Positions 18,362-27,634 of a stretch of 64,000 nucleotides of DNA are shown in pieces. The notes beneath the pieces are model-generated. The model was given only the letters and a program-made list of their open reading frames with translations. It did no database searches and was not told the origin of the DNA. The position numbers were made by a program, and so were the translations under genes. Within the stretch, counting starts at the first letter, position 1. Each line of letters begins with the position of its first letter. The stretch comes from Comamonadaceae bacterium (lineage in GTDB: Bacteria > Pseudomonadota > Gammaproteobacteria > Burkholderiales > Burkholderiaceae_C). Where the stretch lies: assembly GCA_947476465.1 (NCBI GenBank), contig CANJQN010000001.1, forward strand, positions 62,001 to 126,000. The letters are read 5' to 3'.

Positions 18362-19567
18362 TTAAATTCGATCTGCAGTCTCACGCGGGGGCATGCTCAA
18401 AATCGTGTGCTGCGTCGCCGGAACGCTCTGCGCGACCCGGCTGGACACTTCGCCCAGGCCCGCGCATCCGATCTGGCCAAGCACCAGATCGATCTCGCGC
18501 TTCATGATGTGTGCGACTTGGCGCGCGCCTGCGACACCCCCGGACGCGGCCCCATAGACCCAAGGCCGCCCGAAGAGGCACAGCTTGGCGCCTAAGGCCA
18601 CCGCCTTGACCACATCGCTTCCTCGGCGAACACCGCTTTCGAGGATCAACGCCGCGCGGTCCCCCACGGCCGCCTTGATCGCCGGGAAAACATCAAGGGG
18701 GGCGGGTGCGGCATCGAGCTGGCGGCCACCGTGGTTGGATACGATGATCCCGTCGATTCCGATTTCGACAGCGCGAACGGCATCGGTCGGGCTCAGGATG
18801 CCTTTGAGCACCAGATTACCGGGCCAGGCCGCCCGGATCGCCTCAACCTTGGCCCACGTCATTTCGGGCGGGGGGGTCAAGGCGGCGAACAGATCGGCAA
18901 CCACATCGGCCGACGCGCCTGGCGCGGCGTAGGGCTGCCAGTTTTGCATCATTGGAATTCCGCCCGTGCGCAGGAAATTCATCACCCAGCGCGGGTGCAT
19001 CAAGGCGTTCAGCATGACGCCCGGTGTCATCGTCAGCGGCCTGGAAAATCCATTGCGCCGATTGCGTTCGCGATTGGAACTGACGGGCACATCGACCGTC
19101 ACCACAAGGGTTTCGATCTGGAGGGCCAGCGCACGGCGCACGAGATCGGTATTGATTTTCTCGTCCGCGGTCGGGTAGATCTGAAACCACGCATTTTTGC
19201 CCGCGATCCTGACCGCATCCTCGATAGAGGCATTGCTCACGCTGGACATCAGGTACGGCAAGTTCGCCTCCTTGGCGACCTGCGCCAGCAACAGGTCGAC
19301 TCCCGGATGGGCGAGCCCCGCCAGGCCCATCGGGGAGACTCCGAAAGGCGCATCGAATTGCCGTCCGAACAGTTCGATCGACTGAGAACGCTGTGAGACA
19401 TCCAACAGGTACCGCGGCACCAGTGTGTAGCGGTCGAAGGAGGCGCTGTTGCGCGCAAGGCACTTCTCGTCCTCGACGCCGCCCTCGACAAAATCGAACA
19501 CGATCTTGGGCAACCTGCGCTTGGCACTGCGTCGCAAATCTTCCAGGTTAAGTGCTTTGGCGTTCAT
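18362..19567 (-). CDS. FMN-dependent alpha-hydroxy-acid dehydrogenase/oxidase
   Basis: 401 residues of the glycolate oxidase / L-lactate / mandelate dehydrogenase family. Visible landmarks: FDFVEGGVEDE at the N-terminus, APFGVSPMGLAGLAHP, QIYPTADEK, VTVDVPVSSNRERNRRNGF, the FMN-contacting Lys in LVLKGILSP, and the catalytic His and Arg of VSNHGGRQLD, followed by ESGVRRGSDVVKAVALGA. The usual active-site Tyr of the first block is Phe here, as in several branch members. It oxidises a 2-hydroxy acid to a 2-oxo acid. It is followed by FAH upstream on the same strand (74 bases). Confidence 0.88.
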   Translation of the reverse strand: MNAKALNLEDLRRSAKRRLPKIVFDFVEGGVEDEKCLARNSASFDRYTLVPRYLLDVSQRSQSIELFGRQFDAPFGVSPMGLAGLAHPGVDLLLAQVAKEANLPYLMSSVSNASIEDAVRIAGKNAWFQIYPTADEKINTDLVRRALALQIETLVVTVDVPVSSNRERNRRNGFSRPLTMTPGVMLNALMHPRWVMNFLRTGGIPMMQNWQPYAAPGASADVVADLFAALTPPPEMTWAKVEAIRAAWPGNLVLKGILSPTDAVRAVEIGIDGIIVSNHGGRQLDAAPAPLDVFPAIKAAVGDRAALILESGVRRGSDVVKAVALGAKLCLFGRPWVYGAASGGVAGARQVAHIMKREIDLVLGQIGCAGLGEVSSRVAQSVPATQHTILSMPPRETADRI

Positions 19568-19640
19568 CGGATCTTGAGGCGTCTAGGCATGTATTCTCGG
19601 CTCTTCGATCGGTATTGGAGGCTCACGGGCTCGGCCCCAA

Positions 19641-20489
19641 CTACAACTTGAACGGCACGATCATCTGCCGCTGCTCCCCCAGGCCCTCGATCCCCAGGGT
19701 GAGCACATCGCCCTTCTTCAGGAACACTGGCGGCTTCATGCCCATGCCGACGCCAGGCGGCGTTCCGGTGGTGATGACGTCACCGGGCATCAGCGTCATG
19801 AACTGGCTGAGATAGCTCACCAGCTTGGCCACGCCGAAGATCATGGTCCTGGTGCTGCCGTTTTGCACGCGCTTTCCGTTCAGGTTCAGCCACAGGCCCA
19901 GCTTCTGCGGGTTGTCGACTTCGTCGCGGGTCACCAGCCAAGGGCCGATGGGGCCGAAGGTGTCGCAGCCCTTGCCCTTGTCCCACTGCGGGCCGCGCTC
20001 CAGCTGGTACTCACGCTCGCTCACGTCGTTGATGACGCAGTAGCCGGCAACATGGTCATGCGCCGCCTTCTGCGAGACGTAGCGGGCACGGGTACCGATC
20101 ACAACGCCCAGCTCGACCTCCCAATCGGTCTTGACCGAGCCCTTGGGCAGCATGACCGGGTCGTTCGGCCCCTGGATGCAGGAGGTGGCCTTCATGAAGA
20201 CGATTGGTTCCGAGGGGACCGGAGAGCCTGCCTCGGCGGCGTGGTCGGCGTAATTGAGGCCGATGGCAATGAACTTACCGATGTTGCTCACCGGGCATCC
20301 CATGCGCGGCCTGCCACGCACCAGGGGTAGCTTGTCGGTTTTCACCTTGGCCAGCTTGGCCAGGGCGGCATCCGACAGCTGGGCCGGGCCGATGTCGTCG
20401 ACGATGGTGCTCAGGTCGCGCAGCTTGCCCTGGGCGTCGATGAGACCGGGCTTTTCCTTGCCGGGGTTTCCGTAGCGGACGAGTTTCAT
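19641..20489 (-). CDS. Fumarylacetoacetate hydrolase family protein
   Basis: 282 residues. The FAH/HHDD catalytic core is visible: GLNYADHAAEAG, the metal-binding EVELGVVIG with the Glu pair, YCVINDVSEREYQ, KGCDTFGPIGPWLV and TGTPPGVGMGMKPP. The group includes ureidoglycolate lyase-like, 2,4-diketo-3-deoxy-L-fuconate hydrolase and hydroxyhepta-dienedioate isomerase enzymes, which act on 2-oxo acids. Next to an FMN 2-hydroxyacid oxidase and two lactonases, breakdown of a sugar-acid or aromatic-ring product is likely. A strong TTG-rich leader with no clear promoter precedes it. Confidence 0.87.
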   Translation of the reverse strand: MKLVRYGNPGKEKPGLIDAQGKLRDLSTIVDDIGPAQLSDAALAKLAKVKTDKLPLVRGRPRMGCPVSNIGKFIAIGLNYADHAAEAGSPVPSEPIVFMKATSCIQGPNDPVMLPKGSVKTDWEVELGVVIGTRARYVSQKAAHDHVAGYCVINDVSEREYQLERGPQWDKGKGCDTFGPIGPWLVTRDEVDNPQKLGLWLNLNGKRVQNGSTRTMIFGVAKLVSYLSQFMTLMPGDVITTGTPPGVGMGMKPPVFLKKGDVLTLGIEGLGEQRQMIVPFKL

Positions 20490-20565
20490 GGATTGGCGTT
20501 GATCAAGGGGCAGGATGGCTCGCTCATGGGAGCCGCGCTGGTAAGAGCTGTCAAGATTTTCTCGC

Positions 20566-21657
20566 TCATTTCATCTCCACTTTCGTCCCGGTGAACTCGT
20601 ACCAGACACCTCGACCTGCGCCGTGCTGTCCAAGGTGTCCACGCTCGACCAATGCGCGAAAGTGCTGCTTGAGCGTGTTGCGATTGGCACCGGTCAGCCG
20701 AATCGCGTCCCCCATCGTGATACGCCCATGCTCCCTTGCAAACTCCACGATCCGCAGAGACAGTTCGGGCAGTACGGCAAGTACCAACTTCTCGCGCTCG
20801 ACCGTCCGATGGAGTCGATGGACCTGTTGCGACAACGCGCGCAGGAAAAAGACGAGCCAGGGCTGCCAGTTCGCGGACTCCGTGCGGATCGTCCCCTGGG
20901 TCTGTCGTAGCGCGAGGTAGTAGGCCTCCTTGCTCAACTCGATCACACTCTCGAGCGAGCTGTACGGCACGTAGGCATAGCCGGCCTGCAGCAGCAGCAA
21001 GGTGGTCAGCACCCGGCTCAAGCGACCGTTACCGTCCTGGAACGGATGGATCTCCAGAAAGACCACCACCCACATGCCAATGAGCAGAAGTGGGTGAAGC
21101 CGTGCGGTGGCGCGCTCCTCATTGAACCAGGTCACCAGTTCGGTCATCAGGCGGGGCGTATCGAACGGCGTCGCGGTTTGGAACACGACGCCCAGCTGCT
21201 TTCCGTCCTCGTCGAAAGCGACCACGCTGTTCGTGGAGGCCTTGTAGTTGCCGCGGTGCCAGGCGTCCTTTTCGCTGTAGGTCAGCAGGTCGCGGTGCAG
21301 TTGCTTGATGTGGTTTTCGGTCAGCGTGATGTCTTGCCAGGACGAGAACACCAACTCCATGACCTCGGCGTAACCGGCCACCTCCTGCTCGTCGCGCGTC
21401 TCGAACGACTTGATCCGCAGGTTGGACAGCAGGCGCTCGACCTCCCGATCCGACAACTTGCTTCCCTCGATGCGGGTGGACGAGCCGATGCTCTCGATGG
21501 TGGCCACCCGACGCAACGCGGAGAGTCGATCCGGCGCCAGGGTGCCAAGCGCGCGCCAAGCGCCCTTGAATTCATCGACACCCGCGATGAGGTTCAGCAT
21601 CTCGGGGGTGATCTGGAGTCCATGGGTTCGGATCATCGGCGCCAATAGTACGCCCAT
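20566..21657 (-). CDS. Fic family protein with C-terminal winged helix
   Basis: 363 residues. The Fic catalytic motif HPFQDGNGRLSR is complete (His, Asp, Gly, Arg), so AMP or other nucleotide transfer to a hydroxyl of a target protein is expected. The upstream SIGSSTRIEGS matches the (S/T)xxxE(G/N) inhibitory motif with its Glu, so activity is probably self-inhibited (class II). A winged-helix domain near the C-terminus (GRITMGDAIRLTGANRNTLK) may bind DNA. No antitoxin gene is adjacent, as expected for this class. ATG 21657 is the first start; ATG 21636 is an alternative. Confidence 0.85.
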   Translation of the reverse strand: MGVLLAPMIRTHGLQITPEMLNLIAGVDEFKGAWRALGTLAPDRLSALRRVATIESIGSSTRIEGSKLSDREVERLLSNLRIKSFETRDEQEVAGYAEVMELVFSSWQDITLTENHIKQLHRDLLTYSEKDAWHRGNYKASTNSVVAFDEDGKQLGVVFQTATPFDTPRLMTELVTWFNEERATARLHPLLLIGMWVVVFLEIHPFQDGNGRLSRVLTTLLLLQAGYAYVPYSSLESVIELSKEAYYLALRQTQGTIRTESANWQPWLVFFLRALSQQVHRLHRTVEREKLVLAVLPELSLRIVEFAREHGRITMGDAIRLTGANRNTLKQHFRALVERGHLGQHGAGRGVWYEFTGTKVEMK

Positions 21658-21696
21658 TTACACCCATTATCCAGCACTTCGCCCCCGGGCAAGGCC

Positions 21697-21729
21697 GTCC
21701 GAAGTTTGCTGTTCTTCTTCGGACTTTTT
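21697..21729 (+). terminator. Hairpin with T-run reading on the plus strand
   Basis: GTCCGAAG (21697-21704) pairs perfectly with CTTCGGAC (21717-21724) and five T residues follow on the plus strand. Both flanking genes (ychF and the Fic gene) are on the minus strand, so as a standard terminator it faces the wrong way; on the minus strand it would still form a hairpin after ychF but without a T-run. It may block antisense reading into ychF. Confidence 0.4.
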
Positions 21730-21745
21730 GTCCCTGCGACCCGCC

Positions 21746-22837
21746 TCAGACGTTGAACAGGAAGTTCATCACATCCCCATCCTTGACCACATAGTCCTTG
21801 CCCTCGCTGCGCATCTTCCCCACATCCTTGGCGCCCTGCTCGCCCTTGAACTGGATGAAGTCGTCGAAGGCGATGGTCTGGGCGCGGATGAAGCCGCGCT
21901 CGAAGTCGCCGTGGATGACGCCGGCGGCCTGGGGCGCGGTGTCGCCGATGTGGATCGTCCAGGCGCGCACTTCCTTGACGCCGGCGGTGAAATAGGTCTG
22001 CAGGCCCAGCAGCTTGAAGGCCGCGCGGATCAGGCGGTTGAGGCCCGCCTCGGTCTGGCCCATTTCCTCCAGGAAGATGGAGCGGTCTTCGTCGCTCATG
22101 TCGGCCATGTCGGCCTCCATCTTGGCGCAAATGGCGACCACCGGCGCGTTTTGCGCGGCGCCGTATTCCTGCAGACGTTGCAGCAGTGGGTTGTTCTCGA
22201 AGCCGTGTTCGCTGACGTTGCCGACGAACATGGCGCGCTTGGCGGTGATCAGGCACAAGGGCTTGAGCAAAGCCTGTTCCGCATCCGTCAGCGGCATGGT
22301 GCGCACCGGCTGGCCCTGGTCCAGGACGGCCTGCACCTTGGTCAGGAGCGCCGAGAGTTTGGCCGCTTCCTTGTCGCCGCTGCGCGCCAACTTGGAGGCG
22401 CGGTGCACGGCCTTTTCGACCGTGCCCATGTCGGCCAGGCACAGCTCGGTCTGGATCACCTCAATGTCGGAGATGGGGTCGACCTTGCCAGCCACGTGAA
22501 TGACGTTCTCGTCTTCGAAGCAGCGCACCACATTGACGAGGGCGTCGGTCTCGCGGATGTGCGCCAGGAACTGGTTGCCCAGCCCTTCGCCCTGGCTGGC
22601 GCCAGCCACCAGGCCGGCGATGTCGACGAATTCGACGATGGCGGGCACCACACGTTCCGGTTGGACGATTTTCGACAGTTGGTCCAGCCGCGGATCGGGC
22701 ACCTCGACCACGCCGGTGTTGGGCTCGATGGTGCAAAAGGGGTAGTTCTCGGCCGCGATGCCGGCCTTGGTCAGCGCGTTGAAAAGGGTGGACTTACCGA
22801 CATTGGGCAGGCCGACGATGCCGCACTTGAGGCTCAT
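21746..22837 (-). CDS. ychF: Redox-regulated ATPase YchF
   Basis: 363-residue Obg-family P-loop protein that prefers ATP. G1 is [19 protein letters not shown]3 is FVDIAGLV and the noncanonical NxxE type of G4 region is visible as FVGNVSEHG; the C-terminal TGS-like domain ends in [20 protein letters not shown] and onward. Length is the same as E. coli YchF. It is implicated in translation quality control and oxidative-stress response. The Fic gene lies downstream, 88 bases after the stop. Confidence 0.96.
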   Translation of the reverse strand: MSLKCGIVGLPNVGKSTLFNALTKAGIAAENYPFCTIEPNTGVVEVPDPRLDQLSKIVQPERVVPAIVEFVDIAGLVAGASQGEGLGNQFLAHIRETDALVNVVRCFEDENVIHVAGKVDPISDIEVIQTELCLADMGTVEKAVHRASKLARSGDKEAAKLSALLTKVQAVLDQGQPVRTMPLTDAEQALLKPLCLITAKRAMFVGNVSEHGFENNPLLQRLQEYGAAQNAPVVAICAKMEADMADMSDEDRSIFLEEMGQTEAGLNRLIRAAFKLLGLQTYFTAGVKEVRAWTIHIGDTAPQAAGVIHGDFERGFIRAQTIAFDDFIQFKGEQGAKDVGKMRSEGKDYVVKDGDVMNFLFNV

Positions 22838-22959
22838 GGAAAACTTTCTCGGGATGGGTGCGCCGGCCGGGCCGCGGATGGGCGGCGCTCTCGCGGGGCA
22901 CCGGGGATCGCGGGATTTTACAGGCCCGCCCGCCGCGCGATCGCGGCGATACTGCGCCG

Positions 22960-24141
22960 ATGAGACCGCGCCACATCCTTCCGGTGATCGTGTTCGCCCA
23001 GTTCGCCGGCACCTCGCTGTGGTTCTCGGGCAATGCGGTGCTGACCGATCTGCAGCAGGCCCTCGGGCTGGGCGCGAATGCGCTGGCCGGGGTCACCTCG
23101 GCGGTGCAGCTGGGGTTCATCGCTGGCACGCTGGTGTTTGCCGTGTTCAACGTGGCCGACCGCTGGCGCCCGCGCGATGTGTTCCTGGCCTGTGCCGTTT
23201 TGGGCGCCGGCGCCAACCTGGCCGTGCTGGGCCTGCCCGCGCTGGCCGATGAACGCTACGCCGCACTGCTGGCCCTGCGCTTTGCCACCGGGTTCTTTCT
23301 GGCCGGCGTCTACCCGGTGGGCATGAAGATCGCGGCCAGCTGGTACCAGCAAGGCCTGGGCGCGGCATTGGGCTGGCTGGTGGGCGCACTCGTGCTGGGC
23401 ACGGCGCTGCCGCACCTGCTGCGCGGCGCCCTGCCGCAAGGCGCCTGGCCACAGGTGCTGGCCGGTGTTTCGGCGCTGGCGGTGGCGGGCGGGCTGCTGC
23501 TGCACCGCGCGGTGCCCGAGGGCCCTTACCTGGCGCGCGCGCCGCGCTTTGACCCGACGGCGCTGTTGCAGGCCTTTCGAAGCCGCGAATTTCGCGGCAG
23601 CGCCTTCGGCTACTTCGGCCACATGGTGGAGCTGTACACGCTGTGGGCCTTCGTGCCGCTGATGCTGGCCGCGTACGTGGCTCGCCAGGGCAGCCCGCTG
23701 GATGTGTCGTTCTGGTCGTTCTGCATCATCGGCGCCGGGGCCTTGGGCTGCGTCGGCGGCGGCTTGTTATCGCGGCGCCTGGGCAGCGCGCGGGTGGCTT
23801 TCGGCCAGCTCGGTGTCTCGGGGCTGTGCTGTGTGCTGTCACCGCTGGCCTATGCGCTGCCGCCCGTGGGCTTTGTGATCTTCATGCTGGTCTGGGGCGT
23901 GACGGTGGCTGGCGATTCGCCGCAGTTTTCCGCGTTGAATGCGGCCACCGCGCCCCGGGCCTACGTCGGCTCGGCGCTGACCATCGCCAATTGCATCGGC
24001 TTCGCGATCAGCGTGCTAAGCCTGCAGGCCATGGCCGCACTGTCGGCCCGGCTGTCTGCGGCCTGGTGGTTCGTACCCGTGGCGATCGGTCCCGTGCTGG
24101 GCCTGCTGGCGTGCCGGCGGCTGGCGGCCCGCAGCGCCTGA
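22960..24141 (+). CDS. MFS transporter, CynX/YbfB-like
   Basis: 393 residues and about 12 helices, with the first loop [20 protein letters not shown] and helices such as [20 protein letters not shown]. The start [17 protein letters not shown] at 22960 places a membrane helix at the N-terminus as expected; upstream in-frame sequence overlaps ychF's leader and is charged. The substrate cannot be inferred. It converges with the NDH-2 gene 27 bases away, and no clear terminator is seen between them. Confidence 0.82.
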   Translation: MRPRHILPVIVFAQFAGTSLWFSGNAVLTDLQQALGLGANALAGVTSAVQLGFIAGTLVFAVFNVADRWRPRDVFLACAVLGAGANLAVLGLPALADERYAALLALRFATGFFLAGVYPVGMKIAASWYQQGLGAALGWLVGALVLGTALPHLLRGALPQGAWPQVLAGVSALAVAGGLLLHRAVPEGPYLARAPRFDPTALLQAFRSREFRGSAFGYFGHMVELYTLWAFVPLMLAAYVARQGSPLDVSFWSFCIIGAGALGCVGGGLLSRRLGSARVAFGQLGVSGLCCVLSPLAYALPPVGFVIFMLVWGVTVAGDSPQFSALNAATAPRAYVGSALTIANCIGFAISVLSLQAMAALSARLSAAWWFVPVAIGPVLGLLACRRLAARSA

Positions 24142-24168
24142 TCTGGCCCGCCACGTCAGGGGCGTGAT

Positions 24169-25521
24169 TCAAGGCGTCGCGGGCGGCGGTGGGACATCGT
24201 CGATGTCGGCGACCACCCGCGCGTAGCGCTGCGAACTCCAGTAGGCGGTGGCCCAGTCGAGCAACACCACCAGGCGGTTGCGAAAGCCGATCAGGAAGTA
24301 GATGTGGGCGAACAGCCAGAACATCCAGGCGAAGATCCCGCTGAAGCGAAAGCGCCCCAGCGGGCTCCACAAGTCGACCACCGCCGAGTGCCGGCCGATA
24401 GTCGCCAGGTTGCCCCAGTCGCTGTAGCGGAAAGGCCGAGTCGGCTGCCCACGCAGCCGGCGCAGGATATTGCCCGCCGCCGCGCGCCCCATCTGCTTGG
24501 CCGCAGGCGACACCCCCGGCACCACGCTTGGGGCCGCACCGGCACGATGGCTTTGCGCCTGGGCCAGATCGCCGATGACGCTGATCTCGGGATGCCCCGG
24601 CAGGCTCAGGTCCGCCAGCACCGGCACCCGGCCGGCGCGGTCCGCCTCGATGCCGATGCTGTCCGCGAGCGCACGCCCCAGCGGCGAGGCCGCCACGCCC
24701 GCGCCCCAGACCATGCAGCGGCTGTCGATGCGCACCGCTTGCCCGCCCACTTGCAGGGTGACCCCCATGGCGTCGATGTGGGTCACGCGCGAGCCCGTGC
24801 GCACTTCCACGCGCAGCGCCTCCAGCTGACGCCGGGCGCTGGCCGAGAGCGATTGCGGCATGGCCTGCAGCAGCCGATCGGCGCCTTCGACCAGCACGAT
24901 GCGGGCGCGGCCGGGGTCGATCCGGCGGAACTCGCCCGACAAGGTGCGGTGCGCGATCTCGGCCAGGGTTCCGGCCATCTCGACGCCGGTGGGCCCGCCG
25001 CCGATCACCACGAAGGTGAGCCAGGCCTCGCGATTGACAAGGTCTGACTCCTTCTCGGCGGCCTCGAACGCCAGCAGCACCCTGCGGCGGATTTCATACG
25101 CGTCGTGCAGGGTCTTGAGGCCCGGCGCATGGGCAGCCCAGGCGTCGTTGCCGAAATAGCTGTGGGTGGAGCCGGCGGCCACGATCAGGTGCTCGTAGGG
25201 CAGCTGCCCGCCATCGGCCAGCTGCACCTGCCGCCGCGCGCTGTCGATGCCGGTCACCTCGCCGAGCAAGGTGGTGACATTGGCCTGCCCGCGAAACAGG
25301 TGCCGGATCGGCGCCGCAATGGCCGGGCCCGCCAGTCCCGCCGTCGCCACCTGATAGAGGAGGGGCTGGAACAGGTGATGGTTGGTGCGATCGACCAGGG
25401 TGATGTCGACCGGCGCGCCATCGAGGACCCGGGTGGCTTCGAGGCCGCCGAAGCCACATCCGACGATCACGACCCGGGGCAGGGGCTGGGCATTCCTTCG
25501 ATCTGTCGTGACGCGATCCAC
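24169..25521 (-). CDS. ndh: Type II NADH:quinone oxidoreductase (NDH-2) family protein
   Basis: 450 residues. The FAD-binding VVIVGCGFGGLEATR and NADH-binding VVIGGGPTGVEMAGTLAE motifs are clear, with HHLFQPLLYQVATAGL and the quinone-site region characteristic of NDH-2. The C-terminus carries a hydrophobic segment (FAWMFWLFAHIYFLIGFRN) that anchors the protein to the membrane. It oxidises NADH and passes electrons to ubiquinone without pumping protons. The next gene upstream is the convergent MFS; the MOSC gene is 10 bases upstream and probably co-transcribed. Confidence 0.87.
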   Translation of the reverse strand: MDRVTTDRRNAQPLPRVVIVGCGFGGLEATRVLDGAPVDITLVDRTNHHLFQPLLYQVATAGLAGPAIAAPIRHLFRGQANVTTLLGEVTGIDSARRQVQLADGGQLPYEHLIVAAGSTHSYFGNDAWAAHAPGLKTLHDAYEIRRRVLLAFEAAEKESDLVNREAWLTFVVIGGGPTGVEMAGTLAEIAHRTLSGEFRRIDPGRARIVLVEGADRLLQAMPQSLSASARRQLEALRVEVRTGSRVTHIDAMGVTLQVGGQAVRIDSRCMVWGAGVAASPLGRALADSIGIEADRAGRVPVLADLSLPGHPEISVIGDLAQAQSHRAGAAPSVVPGVSPAAKQMGRAAAGNILRRLRGQPTRPFRYSDWGNLATIGRHSAVVDLWSPLGRFRFSGIFAWMFWLFAHIYFLIGFRNRLVVLLDWATAYWSSQRYARVVADIDDVPPPPATP

Positions 25522-25531
25522 AGCCGCCCGC

Positions 25532-26431
25532 TCAGCCGAAATCCCACACCCCCACCACCGCCTGCCCCACCTTCAGCACCGCGCCGTCGCCCTCGCGCAC
25601 GATGGCGTTCATGCCGAAGGCGATGGCGCCGTCCAGGCGTTCGCTGCGGCGGTAGGTCTGCAGGGTGTCGGCCACCACGGTGCCGGTGGCGGCGGTCGCA
25701 GGGTCAACATCCGGGATGGTGCAACGCGAGCAGGGCTTGACCGGTTGCAGCAGCACCGGCGCGTCGGCATCCACACGCAGCTGGGCAAGACGGTCCTCGT
25801 CGTGCGCATCCAGCCCCGCCAGCACGATGTTGGGCCTAAAACGCTCGATGCCGACCGGGTCATGGCCGTGCGCGACCAGCTTCTCGTTCAAGGCGTCGAG
25901 TGAGGCCTGGCCGACCACCAGCACCGGAAAGCCGTCGGTGAAGGCATTGGGCGCCTCAACATCGCCGGTCCACCGGCGATCCGACAGGCGGCGATGCTCA
26001 GGGTCGAAGCGCACCAGGCGCAGCCGCTGGCCCAGGAAGTCGCTGAACCACTGGGCCGCCACCGGGCCCATGTCGTAGGCCGGCACCTCGTCGTCCCAGA
26101 TGCGCACGGTCGCCGGCTGTTCGACGGTGTCGATCTGCAAATGCAGGGCCAGCATGCCGGGGGCGCGCAACACCACCTCATGCAGCTTGAGCTGCGCCTT
26201 GATCAAGGCCATGCGCGGCAACTGCCGTTGGGAGACGAACTCGCCCTGCTCGTCGACCACCATCCAGGCGCGGTCGAGGTCGAGGCCGGCCTCGGTCAGT
26301 ACGGCTTCGGTCAGCTCGACACCGGCACAGGATTTGACGGGGTAGACGAACAACCGGGCGATGCGGGCGTGCGCCCGCGTGGGGTCGGCGGCGGCATTGT
26401 CCGCGGCGGGGTCGGTGGAAGAAGTGCTCAT
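25532..26431 (-). CDS. MOSC domain protein with N-terminal beta-barrel (YcbX-like)
   Basis: 299 residues. N-terminal MOSC_N region IARLFVYPVKSCAGVELTEAVL, then MOSC core FPVLVVGQASLDALNEKL and RFRPNIVLAGLDAHDEDRLA, ending with PVKPCSRCTIPDVDP, which holds the conserved Cys thought to bind sulfur or molybdenum cofactor. Compared with E. coli YcbX it lacks the C-terminal [2Fe-2S] domain. Such proteins take part in reduction of N-hydroxylated compounds. It sits 10 bases upstream of ndh and divergently to the UbiH-type gene. ATG 26431 follows a GG-rich site. Confidence 0.85.
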   Translation of the reverse strand: MSTSSTDPAADNAAADPTRAHARIARLFVYPVKSCAGVELTEAVLTEAGLDLDRAWMVVDEQGEFVSQRQLPRMALIKAQLKLHEVVLRAPGMLALHLQIDTVEQPATVRIWDDEVPAYDMGPVAAQWFSDFLGQRLRLVRFDPEHRRLSDRRWTGDVEAPNAFTDGFPVLVVGQASLDALNEKLVAHGHDPVGIERFRPNIVLAGLDAHDEDRLAQLRVDADAPVLLQPVKPCSRCTIPDVDPATAATGTVVADTLQTYRRSERLDGAIAFGMNAIVREGDGAVLKVGQAVVGVWDFG

Positions 26432-26496
26432 GGGTCGTGGTTTCCTTGTCGCGCGCGGCTGCGGCCAGCATTGTGCCCGGCTCCTACAATGCACGG

Positions 26497-27594
26497 ATGG
26501 CTGCGCCTCTTGATGTTTGTATCCGTGGCGCCGGCGTGGTCGGCAAGACGCTGGCCCTGTTGCTGGCGCGTGACCGGCTGCGCGTCGGCCTGGTCGCATC
26601 GCCCGACTCCCCGCCGCAGGACGTTCGCGCCTATGCCATGAACGAAGCCTCGCGCGAGCTGTTGTCCGGCCTGCGGGCCTGGCCCGACCCCGCGGACGCT
26701 ACCCCGGTGCTGCGCATGCAAGTGCACGGCGACGATGGCGGGCAGGTGCATTTTGACGCCGGCGAGCAGGGCCGCGAGGCGCTGGCCTGGATCTGCGGGG
26801 CCACCGCCCTGCTGGACCGCCTGGGCGAGGCCCTGCGCTACCAGCCGATGGTTGAGTCGCTGACCGAGCCGCGCCCGGCCGCCTTGACGCTGGTGTGCGA
26901 AGGCAATGCCAGCGCCACCCGCGCCGAATATGGCGTGCCATTCGAGACCACCCCCTACGCCCAGCACGCCATCGCGGCGCGGCTAAAAGGTGAAATGCCG
27001 CACGGACAAGTGGCCAGTCAGTGGTTCAGCCACGGAGAAATCCTCGCACTGCTGCCACTGGGCGGACCGGGCGGGAACTCTGCCGCCCTGGTGTGGTCTG
27101 TCGCTCCAGAGCGTGCGTCGCAGCTGCTGGCCTTGCCAGACCACGAGTTCGAGAGCCGCGTCACAGAAGCCAGCCACGGCGAGCTGGGCCGGTTGTCGCT
27201 GGGCTCGGGGCGCGTGCGCTGGCCGCTGGTGCTGGCGCGGGCCTCGCGCTGGTGCGGCCCCGGTTGGGCGCTGGCGGGCGATGCGGCGCATGCGGTGCAC
27301 CCGCTGGCCGGCCAGGGGCTGAACCTGGGCCTGGCGGACGCGCGCGAGCTGGCACGGGTGCTGCACGAGCGTGAGCCTTGGCGCACAGTGGGTGATGAGA
27401 AGCTGCTGCGCCGGTATGAGCGGGCGCGCAAGTCGCAGGTGGCGGCCTTGCAACTGGCCACCGACGGCATGCAGTTGCTGTTCGCGCGCGATTCGCGCGC
27501 GGCAGGCTGGCTGCGCAACTGGGGCATGCGCGGCTTCGAGCGCAGCGGGCCGCTCAAGGCCTGGGTGGCACGGCAGGCGGCCGGTCACGTCTGA
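26497..27594 (+). CDS. FAD-dependent monooxygenase of the UbiH/COQ6 type
   Basis: 365 residues. N-terminal FAD motif IRGAGVVGKTLALLLARD and the second motif GDAAHAVHPLAGQGLNLGLAD define the UbiH/UbiF/UbiI/COQ6 group of ring hydroxylases for ubiquinone synthesis. The central part is shorter than in E. coli UbiH (392) and the middle DG motif is weakly conserved, so which ring carbon it modifies is uncertain. The start 26497 (MAAPLDVCIRGAG) is chosen; the 40 bases before dsbC hold no separate promoter, so the genes may be co-transcribed. Confidence 0.85.
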   Translation: MAAPLDVCIRGAGVVGKTLALLLARDRLRVGLVASPDSPPQDVRAYAMNEASRELLSGLRAWPDPADATPVLRMQVHGDDGGQVHFDAGEQGREALAWICGATALLDRLGEALRYQPMVESLTEPRPAALTLVCEGNASATRAEYGVPFETTPYAQHAIAARLKGEMPHGQVASQWFSHGEILALLPLGGPGGNSAALVWSVAPERASQLLALPDHEFESRVTEASHGELGRLSLGSGRVRWPLVLARASRWCGPGWALAGDAAHAVHPLAGQGLNLGLADARELARVLHEREPWRTVGDEKLLRRYERARKSQVAALQLATDGMQLLFARDSRAAGWLRNWGMRGFERSGPLKAWVARQAAGHV

Positions 27595-27634
27595 GGCTGG
27601 CGAGGCCATTGAAATTCGAGAAACGGAACACGAG

